34,219 nt of DNA from RGIG7213 sp045540335 (GCA_045540335.1 JAZQHC010000030.1:1-34219); one strand, 5' to 3'. Counted from the stretch's first letter, positions 24,983-34,125 are shown. Program-made: numbers and translations. Notes: generated by a model from the sequence alone, not told the origin.

Positions 24983-26257
24983 ATGCCAGATGGTGCCATA
25001 CCTAAAATTATCGCTTTGGTAATTTTGGTATTACTGTCCGCTTATTTTTCGGCTACGGAAACCGCATTCTCTTCCTTGAATAAAACAAGGTTGAAAACAA
25101 TAGCAGAAAAAGGAAACAAAAAAGCAATTTTAGCTTGCAAACTTTCAGACGATTACGATAAGCTTATTTCCACTATATTGATAGGAAATAACATTGTAAA
25201 TATTCTGGCTGCTTCGTTAAGCACCGTATTTTTTATTGATCTATTGCAAAACGAAAGCTTGGGTACTACTGTATCAACTGCAGTTACTACGATAGCTATA
25301 CTTATCTTCGGCGAAATATCGCCTAAAAGCCTTGCCAAAGACGCACCCGAAAGGTTTGCCATGTTTTCTGCGCCGATCATCAACGTATTGATCGTGATCT
25401 TAACGCCGATAAACTTTTTGTTCGCATTATGGAAAAAGCTTCTTTCTTCCCTTTTCAAGGTTGAAGAAAGCCAAAAAACTTCACAAGAAGAATTGCTGAT
25501 GATAGTTGACGAGGTTCAGCAGGAAGGCAGTATAGACGATGACGACAGCGAGTTAATCAAAAGTGCTATTGAATTCGGCGACCTTCGTGCAGAGGATATC
25601 CTTACGCACCGCATGGATCTTGAGGCTGTTCCCCTTGATTGCGACAAGCAATTTATTGCAGAAACATTTTCAGCAACTAAATTTTCACGTTTACTTGTTT
25701 ACGAAGAAAACATTGACAACATCGTCGGTGTTATCCACCAGAAGGATTTCTATATAAACGGTACTGTCACGCCGGACGAGATTACCGATATTATGACAAA
25801 GCCCATCTTCGTGCAAAAAACGGAAATGATAAACGACCTGCTTAAGCTTCTTCAAAAAGAAAAATCACACGTTGCCGTTGTACTTGACGAATACTGCGGA
25901 ACGCTTGGTATCGTAACGATGGAAGACATTCTTGAAGAGCTTGTAGGTGAAATATGGGACGAACACGACGAAGTAATAGAAAGCTTCGAAAAAACGCCCG
26001 ACGAAAACGTTTACAAGGTTGACTGTAACGTTACCACAGAAGAATTTTGCGAATTTTTCAATCTTGAATACGATACCGAAAGCACTTCTTTAAGCGGCTG
26101 GATCATGGAGCAGTTGGGCAACGTTCCTGAGGTTGGCGATGCGTTTACATACAAAAATCTTGACGTTACCGTTTTACAAACGGATATCCACAGGGCTGTT
26201 TTCATATCTGTAAAGGTAAATGAAATATCAAAAGAAGAAAACGAAACCGAAGAATAA
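24983..26257 (+). CDS. CNNM/CBS/CorC-domain membrane protein (hemolysin-C family)
   Basis: Product of 424 aa. Order: CNNM (DUF21) membrane domain (1-~185, with LSAYFSATETAFSSLNKTRL at its start and FGEISPKSLAKDAPE), a CBS pair (~200-325, DILTHRMDLEAVPLD... and DEYCGTLGIVTMEDILEELVGEIWDEHDE) and a C-terminal CorC_HlyC domain (~335-415, LSGWIMEQLGNVPEVGD). The family exports or handles divalent cations, chiefly Mg2+ or Co2+; older names call it hemolysin without evidence of haemolysis. ATG 24983 gives the standard N-terminus; a TTG at 24971 is too close to AAAGG. Its leader contains a terminator, hinting at regulation. Confidence 0.9.
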   Translation: MPDGAIPKIIALVILVLLSAYFSATETAFSSLNKTRLKTIAEKGNKKAILACKLSDDYDKLISTILIGNNIVNILAASLSTVFFIDLLQNESLGTTVSTAVTTIAILIFGEISPKSLAKDAPERFAMFSAPIINVLIVILTPINFLFALWKKLLSSLFKVEESQKTSQEELLMIVDEVQQEGSIDDDDSELIKSAIEFGDLRAEDILTHRMDLEAVPLDCDKQFIAETFSATKFSRLLVYEENIDNIVGVIHQKDFYINGTVTPDEITDIMTKPIFVQKTEMINDLLKLLQKEKSHVAVVLDEYCGTLGIVTMEDILEELVGEIWDEHDEVIESFEKTPDENVYKVDCNVTTEEFCEFFNLEYDTESTSLSGWIMEQLGNVPEVGDAFTYKNLDVTVLQTDIHRAVFISVKVNEISKEENETEE

Positions 26258-26316
26258 AGTGTGATATTCAGTTAAAAGAAACACAAAAATGTTATTTTAA
26301 CCGACAAATTCGTGAT

Positions 26317-26351
26317 AAAGTTTACAGAAAACTTTACAGATGTCTTGACAT
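26317..26351 (+). promoter_or_regulatory. Likely NiaR operator region in front of nadA
   Basis: The palindrome ATGTCTTGACAT (26340-26351) covers the -35 box. Upstream lies a second inverted repeat, AAAGTTT/AAACTTT (26317-26323 and 26329-26335), and TTTACAGA occurs at 26321, 26333 and again at 26403. A TGTC-N2-GACA core is what I recall for NiaR (YrxA) sites in Bacillota; niaR is the last gene of this operon. Confidence 0.65.
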
Positions 26352-26373
26352 ATGTAAAATTATATGATAAAAT
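26345..26373 (+). promoter_or_regulatory. Promoter of the nadABC-niaR operon
   Basis: TTGACA (26345-26350), 17-bp spacer, TAAAAT (26368-26373) with TGA before it (extended -10). The -35 box is also the right half of the palindromic operator. Predicted start near 26380. Confidence 0.85.
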
Positions 26374-26401
26374 ATCTGCATTAAATTGCAGATATTTTTT
26401 T
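26371..26401 (+). terminator. Terminator-like hairpin overlapping the nad promoter
   Basis: A perfect 10-bp stem AATATCTGCA/TGCAGATATT (26371-26380, 26387-26396) with a run of T after it. Its left arm starts inside the -10 box, so a transcript begun at about 26380 cannot form it; it more likely stops read-through from the CorC-like gene, which has no other clear terminator. Confidence 0.7.
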
Positions 26402-26422
26402 ATTTACAGAGAAGTACAAGTT

Positions 26423-27334
26423 ATGAAAAATGATATTACAAAGCAAATTCAAAAACTAAAAAAAGAAAAAAACGCCGTTATCCTTGCACATTATTACGCG
26501 CCTGACGAAGTACAGCGCATAGCTGATCATGTTGGGGATTCGTTTTACTTGGCAAAAACGGCACAAAACACGAATGCAGATACGGTAGTTTTTTGCGGTG
26601 TTGGTTTTATGGGCGAAAGCGTTAAAATAATCAATCCCGAAAAAACGGTGCTTGTGCCCGATATCAAGGCAGATTGCCCCATGGCGCACATGGCGCAAAT
26701 TAAAAAAATCGAACAGCTGAAAAAAGAATATGAAGATCTTGCCATAGTATGCTATATAAATTCAACTGCGGAATTAAAATGCCACAGCGACGTTTGCGTT
26801 ACATCGTCAAACGCGTTGAAAATAGTAAATTCTTTGCCAAACAAAAACATATTTTTCATTCCCGACAAGAATCTCGGCGCATTTGTTGCAAAGCAAGTAC
26901 AAAACAAAAATATCATATTAAACGACGGGTACTGCCCTATTCACGCTTCCCTTACGGCAGACAACGTAAAAAAAATGAAGGCCGCTTTTCCCGATGCGCT
27001 TGTATTAACACACCCCGAATGTGAAAACGAGGTTGTTGAAATTTCCGACTTTGTAGGAAGCACGGCAGAAATAATCAGCTTTACAAAGGATTGTGATTGC
27101 AAGGAATTTATCGTTTGCACAGAGGAAGGCGTAAAATACGCCTTGGAAAGCAGCAATCCCGAAAAAAAATTCCACTTTCCAGAAGGCTTGCCGCAATGTG
27201 CCGACATGAAAACGAACACCTTGCAGGCGGTACTTCACGTATTGCAAACGGGCGAAAACGAAATAACGGTAGAAAAAGAAAAGGCACAGCGCGCACTTCT
27301 TCCCTTGCAGAGGATGCTGCAGCTTGCCAAATAA
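26423..27334 (+). CDS. nadA: Quinolinate synthase
   Basis: Product of 303 aa, the usual size of the compact NadA that condenses iminoaspartate with dihydroxyacetone phosphate to quinolinate on a [4Fe-4S] cluster. Visible: VILAHYYAPDEVQRIADHVGDS at the N-terminus, CHSDVCVTSSNA, FIPDKNLGAF, CPIHASLT, HPECENEV and VGSTAEII, repeating the triplicated family layout, with Cys and His residues in each part. The ATG at 26423 is preferred: it gives the family start KNDITKQIQKLKKEKNAVIL, whereas the in-frame upstream region is the promoter. The ribosome-binding site is weak (AGAGAAG). First gene of the nadA-nadB-nadC-niaR operon. Confidence 0.95.
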   Translation: MKNDITKQIQKLKKEKNAVILAHYYAPDEVQRIADHVGDSFYLAKTAQNTNADTVVFCGVGFMGESVKIINPEKTVLVPDIKADCPMAHMAQIKKIEQLKKEYEDLAIVCYINSTAELKCHSDVCVTSSNALKIVNSLPNKNIFFIPDKNLGAFVAKQVQNKNIILNDGYCPIHASLTADNVKKMKAAFPDALVLTHPECENEVVEISDFVGSTAEIISFTKDCDCKEFIVCTEEGVKYALESSNPEKKFHFPEGLPQCADMKTNTLQAVLHVLQTGENEITVEKEKAQRALLPLQRMLQLAK

Positions 27335-27347
27335 ACGGTATAAGGAT

Positions 27348-28619
27348 ATGAAAACTGATATTGTAATAGTTGGCTGCGGTGTAAGCGGGCTTTACTGCGC
27401 GCTTAATCTGCCGAAGGACAAAAGCATAATTATCATAACGAAGGATGCAGAAGACAAAAGCGATTCTTTTCTTGCACAGGGCGGCATATGCGTTTTAAAG
27501 GACGAATCAGACTACGATTCTTATTTTGAAGATACCATGCGCGCAGGCCATTACGAAAACAACAAAGAATCTGTTGATATAATGATACGCTCTTCGCCAA
27601 GCGTAATACGCGACCTTGTTGATTACGGCGTTGAATTTGAAAAGGAAAACGGCGAATTTGCCTACACCAAGGAAGGGGCGCATACGCACCCGAGGATACT
27701 GTTTCACGAAGATGAAACGGGTAAGGAAATAACTAAGCGCCTGCTTGCGCAAGTGAAAAAGCAAAAAAACATAACCCTAAAAGAATATTATACCATGGTT
27801 GACATCATTGTTGAAGACGGGTGCGCACAAGGGATAATCTACCACGATAAATATGGAAATTATTCTTATATTCAAGCGGATTATACAGTGCTTGCAACAG
27901 GCGGTATAGGCGGTTTATACAAGCATTCCACAAACTATCCGCATCTTACGGGCGACGGGCTTGCCGTTTGCCTTAAGCACGGCGTACGATTGAAAAATAT
28001 CGACTACATACAGATACACCCAACCACGCTTTACACCGAAAAAGCCGGCAGGCAGTTTCTTATTTCCGAATCGGTAAGGGGCGAGGGAGCTATATTACTT
28101 AACGATGATAACGAAAGATTTGTTAACGAATTACTTCCACGCGACGTCGTTACACAGGCAATATACAAGCAAATGGAAAAAGACGGTTCTTCCCACGTTT
28201 GGCTTTCTATGGCACCAATCCCTGAGGAGGAGCTTAAAACCCACTTTCCCAACATCTGCAGCCGTTGCTTTGAAGAAGGATACAACGTGCCTAATGAAAA
28301 CATTCCCGTCGTTCCTTCACAACACTATTTTATGGGCGGTATAGACGTAAACAGCAACAGCAAAACATCTATGGAAAGACTTTACGCAGTAGGCGAAACC
28401 GCCTGCAACGGTGTTCACGGTAAAAACAGATTGGCAAGCAATTCCCTTTTGGAAAGCCTTGTTTTTGCCAAGCGTGCCGCAAAGGATATTGCAGAAAATT
28501 ACGTTTCGGTTTTGAAAAAGGATATTACGTTAGATACTTCCGTTTACGAAAACTATCAATCAAAATACAAAAAGTCCGTTTTGGACGCCATCGAAAAGGA
28601 GAAAGAAAGCCATGAATGA
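27348..28619 (+). CDS. nadB: L-aspartate oxidase
   Basis: Product of 423 aa. It oxidises aspartate to iminoaspartate for NadA with FAD. The N-terminal Rossmann motif IVIVGCGVSGLYCALNL is followed by DSFLAQGGICVL, GAHTHPRILFHEDETGKEITKR, LATGGIGGLYKHSTNYP, HPTTLY, SESVRGEGAILLNDDNERF, and near the end YAVGETACNGVHGKNRLASNSLLESLVFAKRAA: the fumarate reductase/aspartate oxidase layout. It is shorter than the E. coli enzyme (~540 aa) because it stops soon after the FAD domain; compact clostridial NadBs exist, so this is not a truncation. Start ATG 27348 is 13 bases after the nadA stop; the last 8 bases overlap nadC. Confidence 0.94.
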   Translation: MKTDIVIVGCGVSGLYCALNLPKDKSIIIITKDAEDKSDSFLAQGGICVLKDESDYDSYFEDTMRAGHYENNKESVDIMIRSSPSVIRDLVDYGVEFEKENGEFAYTKEGAHTHPRILFHEDETGKEITKRLLAQVKKQKNITLKEYYTMVDIIVEDGCAQGIIYHDKYGNYSYIQADYTVLATGGIGGLYKHSTNYPHLTGDGLAVCLKHGVRLKNIDYIQIHPTTLYTEKAGRQFLISESVRGEGAILLNDDNERFVNELLPRDVVTQAIYKQMEKDGSSHVWLSMAPIPEEELKTHFPNICSRCFEEGYNVPNENIPVVPSQHYFMGGIDVNSNSKTSMERLYAVGETACNGVHGKNRLASNSLLESLVFAKRAAKDIAENYVSVLKKDITLDTSVYENYQSKYKKSVLDAIEKEKESHE

Positions 28620-29463
28620 TATAACGATGAAGCTTTGTGCAGACGATCTTATTTTAAGCGCATTAAAAGAGGATATCACAAGCGAAGATATAACCACCAA
28701 TTCCGTTATGAGGGATTATAAAAAAGGCACGGTTGACCTTATTTGCAAGCAAAACGGCGTTATCGCAGGGCTTGACGTTTTTAAGCGCGTTTTTACCTTG
28801 CTTGATGAAAATACCGTATGCGAGTTTTTCTGCAAAGACGGCGACGAAGTAAAAAAAGGCGAAAAGCTGGGTACTGTAACGGGCGATATAAGGGTGCTTC
28901 TTTCGGGTGAAAGAACCGCGCTTAACTACCTTCAAAGAATGAGTGGTATTGCAACTTACACACGCGAGGTATCCGCACTTTTAAAAGGTACTAAAACAAA
29001 ATTGCTTGATACAAGAAAAACAACGCCGAACATGCGCGTATTTGAAAAATATGCAGTACGTGTAGGCGGGGGCAACAACCACCGCTATAATTTAAGCGAC
29101 GGCGTATTATTAAAGGACAATCACATCGGTGCTGCGGGCGGCGTTGCGCAAGCGGTTAAAATGGCAAAGGAATACGCACCTTTCGTAAGAAAAATAGAAA
29201 TAGAGGTTGAAAATCTCGATATGCTTCAAGAGGCGTTGAATGCAGGGGCAGATATAATCATGCTTGATAACATGTCTGTTGAAGATATGAAAAAAGCCGT
29301 TCAGCTTGCAAAGGGCAAGGCAGAAACGGAATGCAGCGGAAACGTTACGAAGGAAAATATTGCTTTACTGACAGATATAGGCGTTGATTACATTTCAAGC
29401 GGTGCTTTGACGCACTCTTCCCCGATACTTGATTTATCACTTAAAAATCTTCATGCAATTTAA
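28612..29463 (+). CDS. nadC: Nicotinate-nucleotide pyrophosphorylase (carboxylating)
   Basis: Product of 283 aa. It converts quinolinate and PRPP to nicotinate mononucleotide with loss of CO2. Motifs: LKEDITSEDITTNSV near the N-terminus, LSGERTALNYLQRMSGIAT, DTRKTTPNMRVFEKYAVRVG (PRPP/quinolinate-binding lysine and arginines), HRYNLSDGVLLKDNHI, and EIEVENLDMLQEALNAGADIIMLDNMS. AGGAG lies upstream of the ATG, which overlaps the nadB end by 8 bases. The conversion to NAD (nadD, nadE) is not encoded here; nadK, which acts after that, is at 4950-5771. Confidence 0.95.
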   Translation: MNDITMKLCADDLILSALKEDITSEDITTNSVMRDYKKGTVDLICKQNGVIAGLDVFKRVFTLLDENTVCEFFCKDGDEVKKGEKLGTVTGDIRVLLSGERTALNYLQRMSGIATYTREVSALLKGTKTKLLDTRKTTPNMRVFEKYAVRVGGGNNHRYNLSDGVLLKDNHIGAAGGVAQAVKMAKEYAPFVRKIEIEVENLDMLQEALNAGADIIMLDNMSVEDMKKAVQLAKGKAETECSGNVTKENIALLTDIGVDYISSGALTHSSPILDLSLKNLHAI

Positions 29464-29471
29464 GGTGTAAT

Positions 29472-29987
29472 ATGAAGGCTGAAGAAAGAAGAAAAAATAT
29501 ATTACAGATGCTTGCATCAAGCCATACGCCTATTTCCGGCAGCACCATTGCTGAAAAATTAGGCGCATCAAGGCAGATAATCGTGCAAGACGTTTCTGTT
29601 CTGAAGGCTTCGGGATATGATATTTTATCAACCCACAGCGGATATATTTTAAAGGAAACACCCTTGAAGGAACGTGTTTTTAAGCTGCGCCACACGTCTG
29701 AACAAACGCACGACGAGCTTTCTTGCATTATAGAGCACGGCGGAACGGTTGCCGACGTTTTCGTATGGCACAAGGCATACGGCAAGGTACAAGCCCCTTT
29801 AAATATTTCTACGCGCAAGGATATTGAAGATTTTATGTACGCCATAAAAACGGGAAAATCATCGGAATTAATGCACATTACCGACGGTTACCACTACCAT
29901 ACAATACGTGCAGAAACAGACGAGATTTTAGACATCATCGCAAAAGTACTTGAAGAAAAGGGATATATTGCAGCAGAAAAATGCTGA
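29472..29987 (+). CDS. niaR: NiaR-type transcriptional repressor of NAD biosynthesis (HTH plus 3H domain)
   Basis: Product of 171 aa. Residues 6-60 form a winged helix (RRKNILQMLASSHTPISGST, with GASRQIIVQDVSVLKASGYD as recognition region). Residues 70-171 are the 3H ligand domain: H74/H80, then H141 and H143 in HITDGYHYHTI, which bind a metal and sense nicotinic acid in this family. AAGGTG lies before the ATG, 8 bases after the nadC stop. Placement at the end of the nadABC operon and the palindrome on the nad -35 box imply autoregulation. This is known for NiaR in other Bacillota and inferred here. Confidence 0.93.
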   Translation: MKAEERRKNILQMLASSHTPISGSTIAEKLGASRQIIVQDVSVLKASGYDILSTHSGYILKETPLKERVFKLRHTSEQTHDELSCIIEHGGTVADVFVWHKAYGKVQAPLNISTRKDIEDFMYAIKTGKSSELMHITDGYHYHTIRAETDEILDIIAKVLEEKGYIAAEKC

Positions 29988-29989
29988 AT

Positions 29990-30033
29990 AAAACTATCGG
30001 CGGATATCATTAACGATATCCGCCGATAGTTTT
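29990..30033. terminator. Perfect bidirectional terminator between niaR and the secreted GDPD gene
   Basis: A 19-bp stem without mismatches (29990-30008 with 30015-30033, loop ATTAAC) begins AAAA and ends TTTT, then ATTTTTT. It separates two convergent genes. Confidence 0.92.
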
Positions 30034-30044
30034 ATTTTTTCATA

Positions 30045-33000
30045 TCAATTCGCTTTGATGGTTACAGGTTGGGTATATACATATACGGTCGTTCCGTTAT
30101 TCAGCTTATAGCCAAGGCGGAATATAACCGTTGACTGCCCCTCTGCATATGCATAAACAGATGAGCCGTCGAATCCGATGCGGTCGTTACCGTCAATAAC
30201 TATCATTTCTGCAGAAGTATTTACAGATACCTTGCCTGCGTACGTCGTAGCCTTCAGCACTATCGGCACGGCTCTGCCCGTTTCAACTGAATACGCTTTT
30301 TTATCAACAGAAATAAATTTAATATATTTCTGTGCAAAGTTTGCATAGTTTGTTGTAATACCGCCAACACCAAGCAGGAAATATTGATCAAACGTTGCCG
30401 AATCGTTTAAAGTCCAAGGCCAAACCGTAATACCCCTGTATATGCAGTCTGCCGCATAAGATGCGTTCAAGGTACTTGCGTACCCGGGGTTAAACGTACA
30501 ATTATATCTTGAAGTGTAGCCCAGCATACTTTCAAACGGAAGCATTTCTGCAAGAAGACCGTTTGAAATATACGGTATTTTTGCGTGCACCTCGTCTATA
30601 ATTGCGGCGTGGAACGTAATTATACAGCATTGGTCCATAATATCATACTTATCTATCAATGTTTTGATAGCAGGTACGATTGCCTTATTTTGCGATTTAA
30701 TTTCGATAAACAGGTTAACCCCCGTTCCCTTAAAGGCTTGGAAATATTCTTCAAGCGTGGGGATCTTTTCAGAATAGCCGGAATAATAATCTACTACGTA
30801 CCGCTGAAGCTGTGCATATGTCATTGATTCGATACCGCCGCTGCCGTTAGTCGTGCGGTCGATAGATCCGTCGTGCATTACTACTACTACCCCGTCGGTA
30901 GTGATGTAAACGTCGTTTTCAATAATATTTGCACCGTACGATGCGGCAAGCTTAGAACCAACTATCGTATTTTCGGGCGCTTTACTCGGTATGCCCCTAT
31001 GACCTATTATATTTACGGGGCGAATTATAGAATTTTTCAAAAATACGTCACTGTCGGTAAGGCAATCCTTCAAAAGCATGGGGTCGTCTGTTACGATTCC
31101 ATGTGCACCTGACGTTATCAGATTATACAAGCCTGCTTTTGAATTATCGGTTGCTTTATACCAAACAGTAGTTGCAAGTGCCGAAAGGAACGCCGTATTT
31201 TTCTGTGTTGCAAGGCTTGCGGGCAACAGACATATTCTGCTGCATCCTTCGTTTGCCCTTTCACGCAAGGTTGCAAGATCTGTTATACCCAATGTTGTTG
31301 CATCGTATATGCCTCTTGCATCCGTACAGATTGCTTGCACCGCTGAAATTTGCGAACGGTGGCGCGAAACCACGAAGGATTCAAGTATATTATTTGCCTT
31401 AAGGAAGTTGCCCAAGGCGTTCGCCGCTTCAAGCGTATCTACCCTGAATGCCGGTATTGTAACACCGCCCATTTTTTCGATAGCGGCTTTGGCAGTGCAG
31501 ATGTACGCCCCGTTTGAATCCAAAACGTTAAGGGCATTGTCTATCGTTATTATTGCAACCGTAGGTGCGCTTTGCGCAACCTTTTCAAAATCATACGCAG
31601 ATTTCACTTCGGTTACTACTGCTGATTCAAGCGCGATATTCGAATCCGTATGCTGAACGTCAACACGACCGGAAACATAGGTTGAAGAACGGTTAAATTC
31701 AATCGTAATCTTTATATCGTCGTACGCAGTTGTAGAACCGCAGTTTTGCAAGCCTACCCTGCCTGTTTTGTAATCTGTAAGCTCTGATGTGGTAAGCAGC
31801 TGTACGCCGTTAATATAGCTTACCGCACGCGTGCCATATACGTCAAGCTCAAATTTATAGTTTTTAGAAAGCGTTAACGCCTCGGCATAAGATGTTTTGC
31901 CGTGATATGCCCAGCTGTTGGTAGTATTCGTCATATACGAAAATTCCACGCCGTCGCCGTTCGTATGTGCGGCATTTTGCCTTATACAGAATTGATAATA
32001 CGGATAATCGTTATTCTGTACGCGGTGCATTATAGCCATCCAGCGGCGCTCGTCTGCCTTTTGCGTAAACGCGGCATTCGAAGTTATTTTATAATCACCG
32101 AAATCACCTATAAATTCGGGCAAAAGCACGCGTGCAAATGCACTGCCCGAGCTTGGTGCCGCAAGCACCAATTTACCGTTTGATACGGAAACCGTTGCGT
32201 TGGTTGTTTGCACTACGTCCCAATCGCTGATATCAGATGAAGAAAAGTCGTTATAATAAAGCACATATTCGGTAGAAGTAGGTTCTTTTGCAATAAGATA
32301 TATCGTCTTACTCTTACCTGCATATTTTGCAGTAAGCTTATATACGCCTGCCGTTTTTACGGTAACGGTTTTGTTTGAATTAACCGTTATGTCGCTTGAA
32401 GACCACGTTATATCCTTTGCAGAAACATTTACGCCCTGTGTGAATTGTACGTCGTACTTTGCAAGGCGAACCGTAGCACCCGTATTACAAGGAATAGCCG
32501 GGCAAGAGTATGTTGCCGTGCCGAAGCTTTGTCCCTGCCTGAAGGCAAGCGTTACCTTTATATCCTCGTACGAGGTAGTAGTTCCGCAAACCTGCAAGCC
32601 CACACGGCCCATTGAATAATCCGTAAGCTCTGACGAGGTAAGCGTTTGAATACCGTTTATATATCCGCTTGCACTTCCGCCGCAAACGTCGATTTTAAAT
32701 TCGTAGTAAGAAGAAGCGCTGATAGCTTCACTGAATGACGTTTTGCCGTGATACGCCCAGCTGTTGTTGGAGTTCGTCATATACGAAAACTCTACACCGT
32801 CGCCGTTTGCATGTGCGGCGTTTTGGCGTATCGAATACTGATAATACGGATAATCGTTATTTTGAACGCGGTGCATTATTGCCATCCAACGGCGTGCGTC
32901 CTTTTGTGCGGTTATAGTTGCATTTGTTGTGATTATGTAATCACCGAAATCACCTATAAATTCGGGCAAAAGCACACGCACGAACGAAGTTGAAGAAGAA

Positions 33001-34109
33001 GGCGCGGAAAGCAGTAATTTACCGTTTGATACGGAAACCGTTCCGTTAGTTGCCTGAACCACTTCAAGATCGCTGATGTCAGACGAGGTAAAATCGTTAC
33101 TGTAAAGAACGTATTCTGTTTCACTTTCATTCTTAACAACGATGTATATAGTTTTGCTTACGCTGCCGGAAGTTGCCTTTACGGTATAAACGCCCTTTGA
33201 AGACGGCGTTACTTTATTATTCTTAACGGTAAGCGTACCGGAAGACCACTTTATACTGCTTTTTGCAGTAGTTTTATCAAGTGAAAGCTGAACGTCGTAA
33301 AGGGAAAGGTCGATAGTTTGCCCTGCGTTTGCAGGAAGTGCGGGGGTAGTATAATATATTATGTTTTCCGTATTTACAGTTTGTGAAGAAGACCCGCTTG
33401 ATACGGTTACGTTTACCCTTGCGCTTACACCGCCGTATATAACGTCGATATATTTATCGCCCGCGTTGAAGCACGTACCGGCGGGGTATGCGTATGTAAA
33501 GCCGTCGGCATACGAGTATTCTTCCCCATTACTGTACGTTACTGTTATAAACATACCCTCTGAAGAGAATTTTTCGCCTGCAAAATATGTAGTTTTATTT
33601 GGTTGACCGTCTATATACACGTCGGTTACGTGCGCCGTAAGCTTTGAAGAAAGCGACGTTAAGTCGTTTTCGTTTATCTTACCGTTTCCGTCTATATCTG
33701 CGGCAAGCACGTTTACTTCCGCACCCGTGCCCTGAATATATTTTTTAAGCCTTATTAAATCTTTCGTGTTAACTACGCCGTCAACATATACGTCGCCCAG
33801 AATTATAACCGTTGCCGTATCTACGGCAAAGCCGTTTACGTGCAGGGTTACCTTATCGCCCGTGCAAACGTATCCATCGCCGCTTACGGTACAGTCGCCC
33901 TCAAGCAGGCCGACAACGCTTTTAGCGGTAGATGCAGAGGGAACGCCGTATAAATATTTACCCGTGTCGGTAGTTTTTACATAAAGCGTACTGCCCAATA
34001 CGGGTGTTAAAACGTTTTCGCTGCCTGTGGCTAAAGAAAGCGTACTGCTGAATGAAAGAATACAAGCAAATACGCACAGCCACGCAATAATTTTTTTAAA
34101 CTTTTTCAC
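30045..34109 (-). CDS. Secreted modular protein: dockerin-like, Ig-like, duplicated beta-sandwich modules, degenerate GDPD and intact GDPD domain
   Basis: Product of 1354 aa, GTG start (34109) with AAAGGG 6 bases upstream. Residues 1-29 are a signal peptide (KKFKKIIAWLCVFACILSFS, cut near SLATG). Residues 104-158 form a dockerin type I-like pair of Ca loops: VDGVVNTKD (first loop lacks one acidic ligand) and DIDGNGKINEND. About 161-240 is an Ig-like domain. Two 282-residue copies follow (~253-535, ~535-820), each with a strand-rich linker and a laminin-G/concanavalin-like sandwich (NDYPYYQ, DGVEFSYMTN, NSWAYHGKTS). Residues ~845-1015 look like a GDPD barrel without catalytic residues (ending GAHGIVTDDP). 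Residues ~1032-1265 are an intact GDPD barrel: H1037, R1038, E1064, D1066, H1079 and FIEIKSQ. An Ig-like domain ends it. Predicted to act outside the cell on glycerophosphodiesters or teichoic-acid-like polymers; substrate unproven. Confidence 0.85.
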   Translation of the reverse strand: MKKFKKIIAWLCVFACILSFSSTLSLATGSENVLTPVLGSTLYVKTTDTGKYLYGVPSASTAKSVVGLLEGDCTVSGDGYVCTGDKVTLHVNGFAVDTATVIILGDVYVDGVVNTKDLIRLKKYIQGTGAEVNVLAADIDGNGKINENDLTSLSSKLTAHVTDVYIDGQPNKTTYFAGEKFSSEGMFITVTYSNGEEYSYADGFTYAYPAGTCFNAGDKYIDVIYGGVSARVNVTVSSGSSSQTVNTENIIYYTTPALPANAGQTIDLSLYDVQLSLDKTTAKSSIKWSSGTLTVKNNKVTPSSKGVYTVKATSGSVSKTIYIVVKNESETEYVLYSNDFTSSDISDLEVVQATNGTVSVSNGKLLLSAPSSSTSFVRVLLPEFIGDFGDYIITTNATITAQKDARRWMAIMHRVQNNDYPYYQYSIRQNAAHANGDGVEFSYMTNSNNSWAYHGKTSFSEAISASSYYEFKIDVCGGSASGYINGIQTLTSSELTDYSMGRVGLQVCGTTTSYEDIKVTLAFRQGQSFGTATYSCPAIPCNTGATVRLAKYDVQFTQGVNVSAKDITWSSSDITVNSNKTVTVKTAGVYKLTAKYAGKSKTIYLIAKEPTSTEYVLYYNDFSSSDISDWDVVQTTNATVSVSNGKLVLAAPSSGSAFARVLLPEFIGDFGDYKITSNAAFTQKADERRWMAIMHRVQNNDYPYYQFCIRQNAAHTNGDGVEFSYMTNTTNSWAYHGKTSYAEALTLSKNYKFELDVYGTRAVSYINGVQLLTTSELTDYKTGRVGLQNCGSTTAYDDIKITIEFNRSSTYVSGRVDVQHTDSNIALESAVVTEVKSAYDFEKVAQSAPTVAIITIDNALNVLDSNGAYICTAKAAIEKMGGVTIPAFRVDTLEAANALGNFLKANNILESFVVSRHRSQISAVQAICTDARGIYDATTLGITDLATLRERANEGCSRICLLPASLATQKNTAFLSALATTVWYKATDNSKAGLYNLITSGAHGIVTDDPMLLKDCLTDSDVFLKNSIIRPVNIIGHRGIPSKAPENTIVGSKLAASYGANIIENDVYITTDGVVVVMHDGSIDRTTNGSGGIESMTYAQLQRYVVDYYSGYSEKIPTLEEYFQAFKGTGVNLFIEIKSQNKAIVPAIKTLIDKYDIMDQCCIITFHAAIIDEVHAKIPYISNGLLAEMLPFESMLGYTSRYNCTFNPGYASTLNASYAADCIYRGITVWPWTLNDSATFDQYFLLGVGGITTNYANFAQKYIKFISVDKKAYSVETGRAVPIVLKATTYAGKVSVNTSAEMIVIDGNDRIGFDGSSVYAYAEGQSTVIFRLGYKLNNGTTVYVYTQPVTIKAN

Positions 34110-34125
34110 TTTTTACCCTTTCTTA

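Noticed and set aside
26371..26401. Attenuator terminator of the nad operon
   Set aside because: The left arm of the stem starts in the -10 box, upstream of the expected transcription start, so the nad transcript would lack it.
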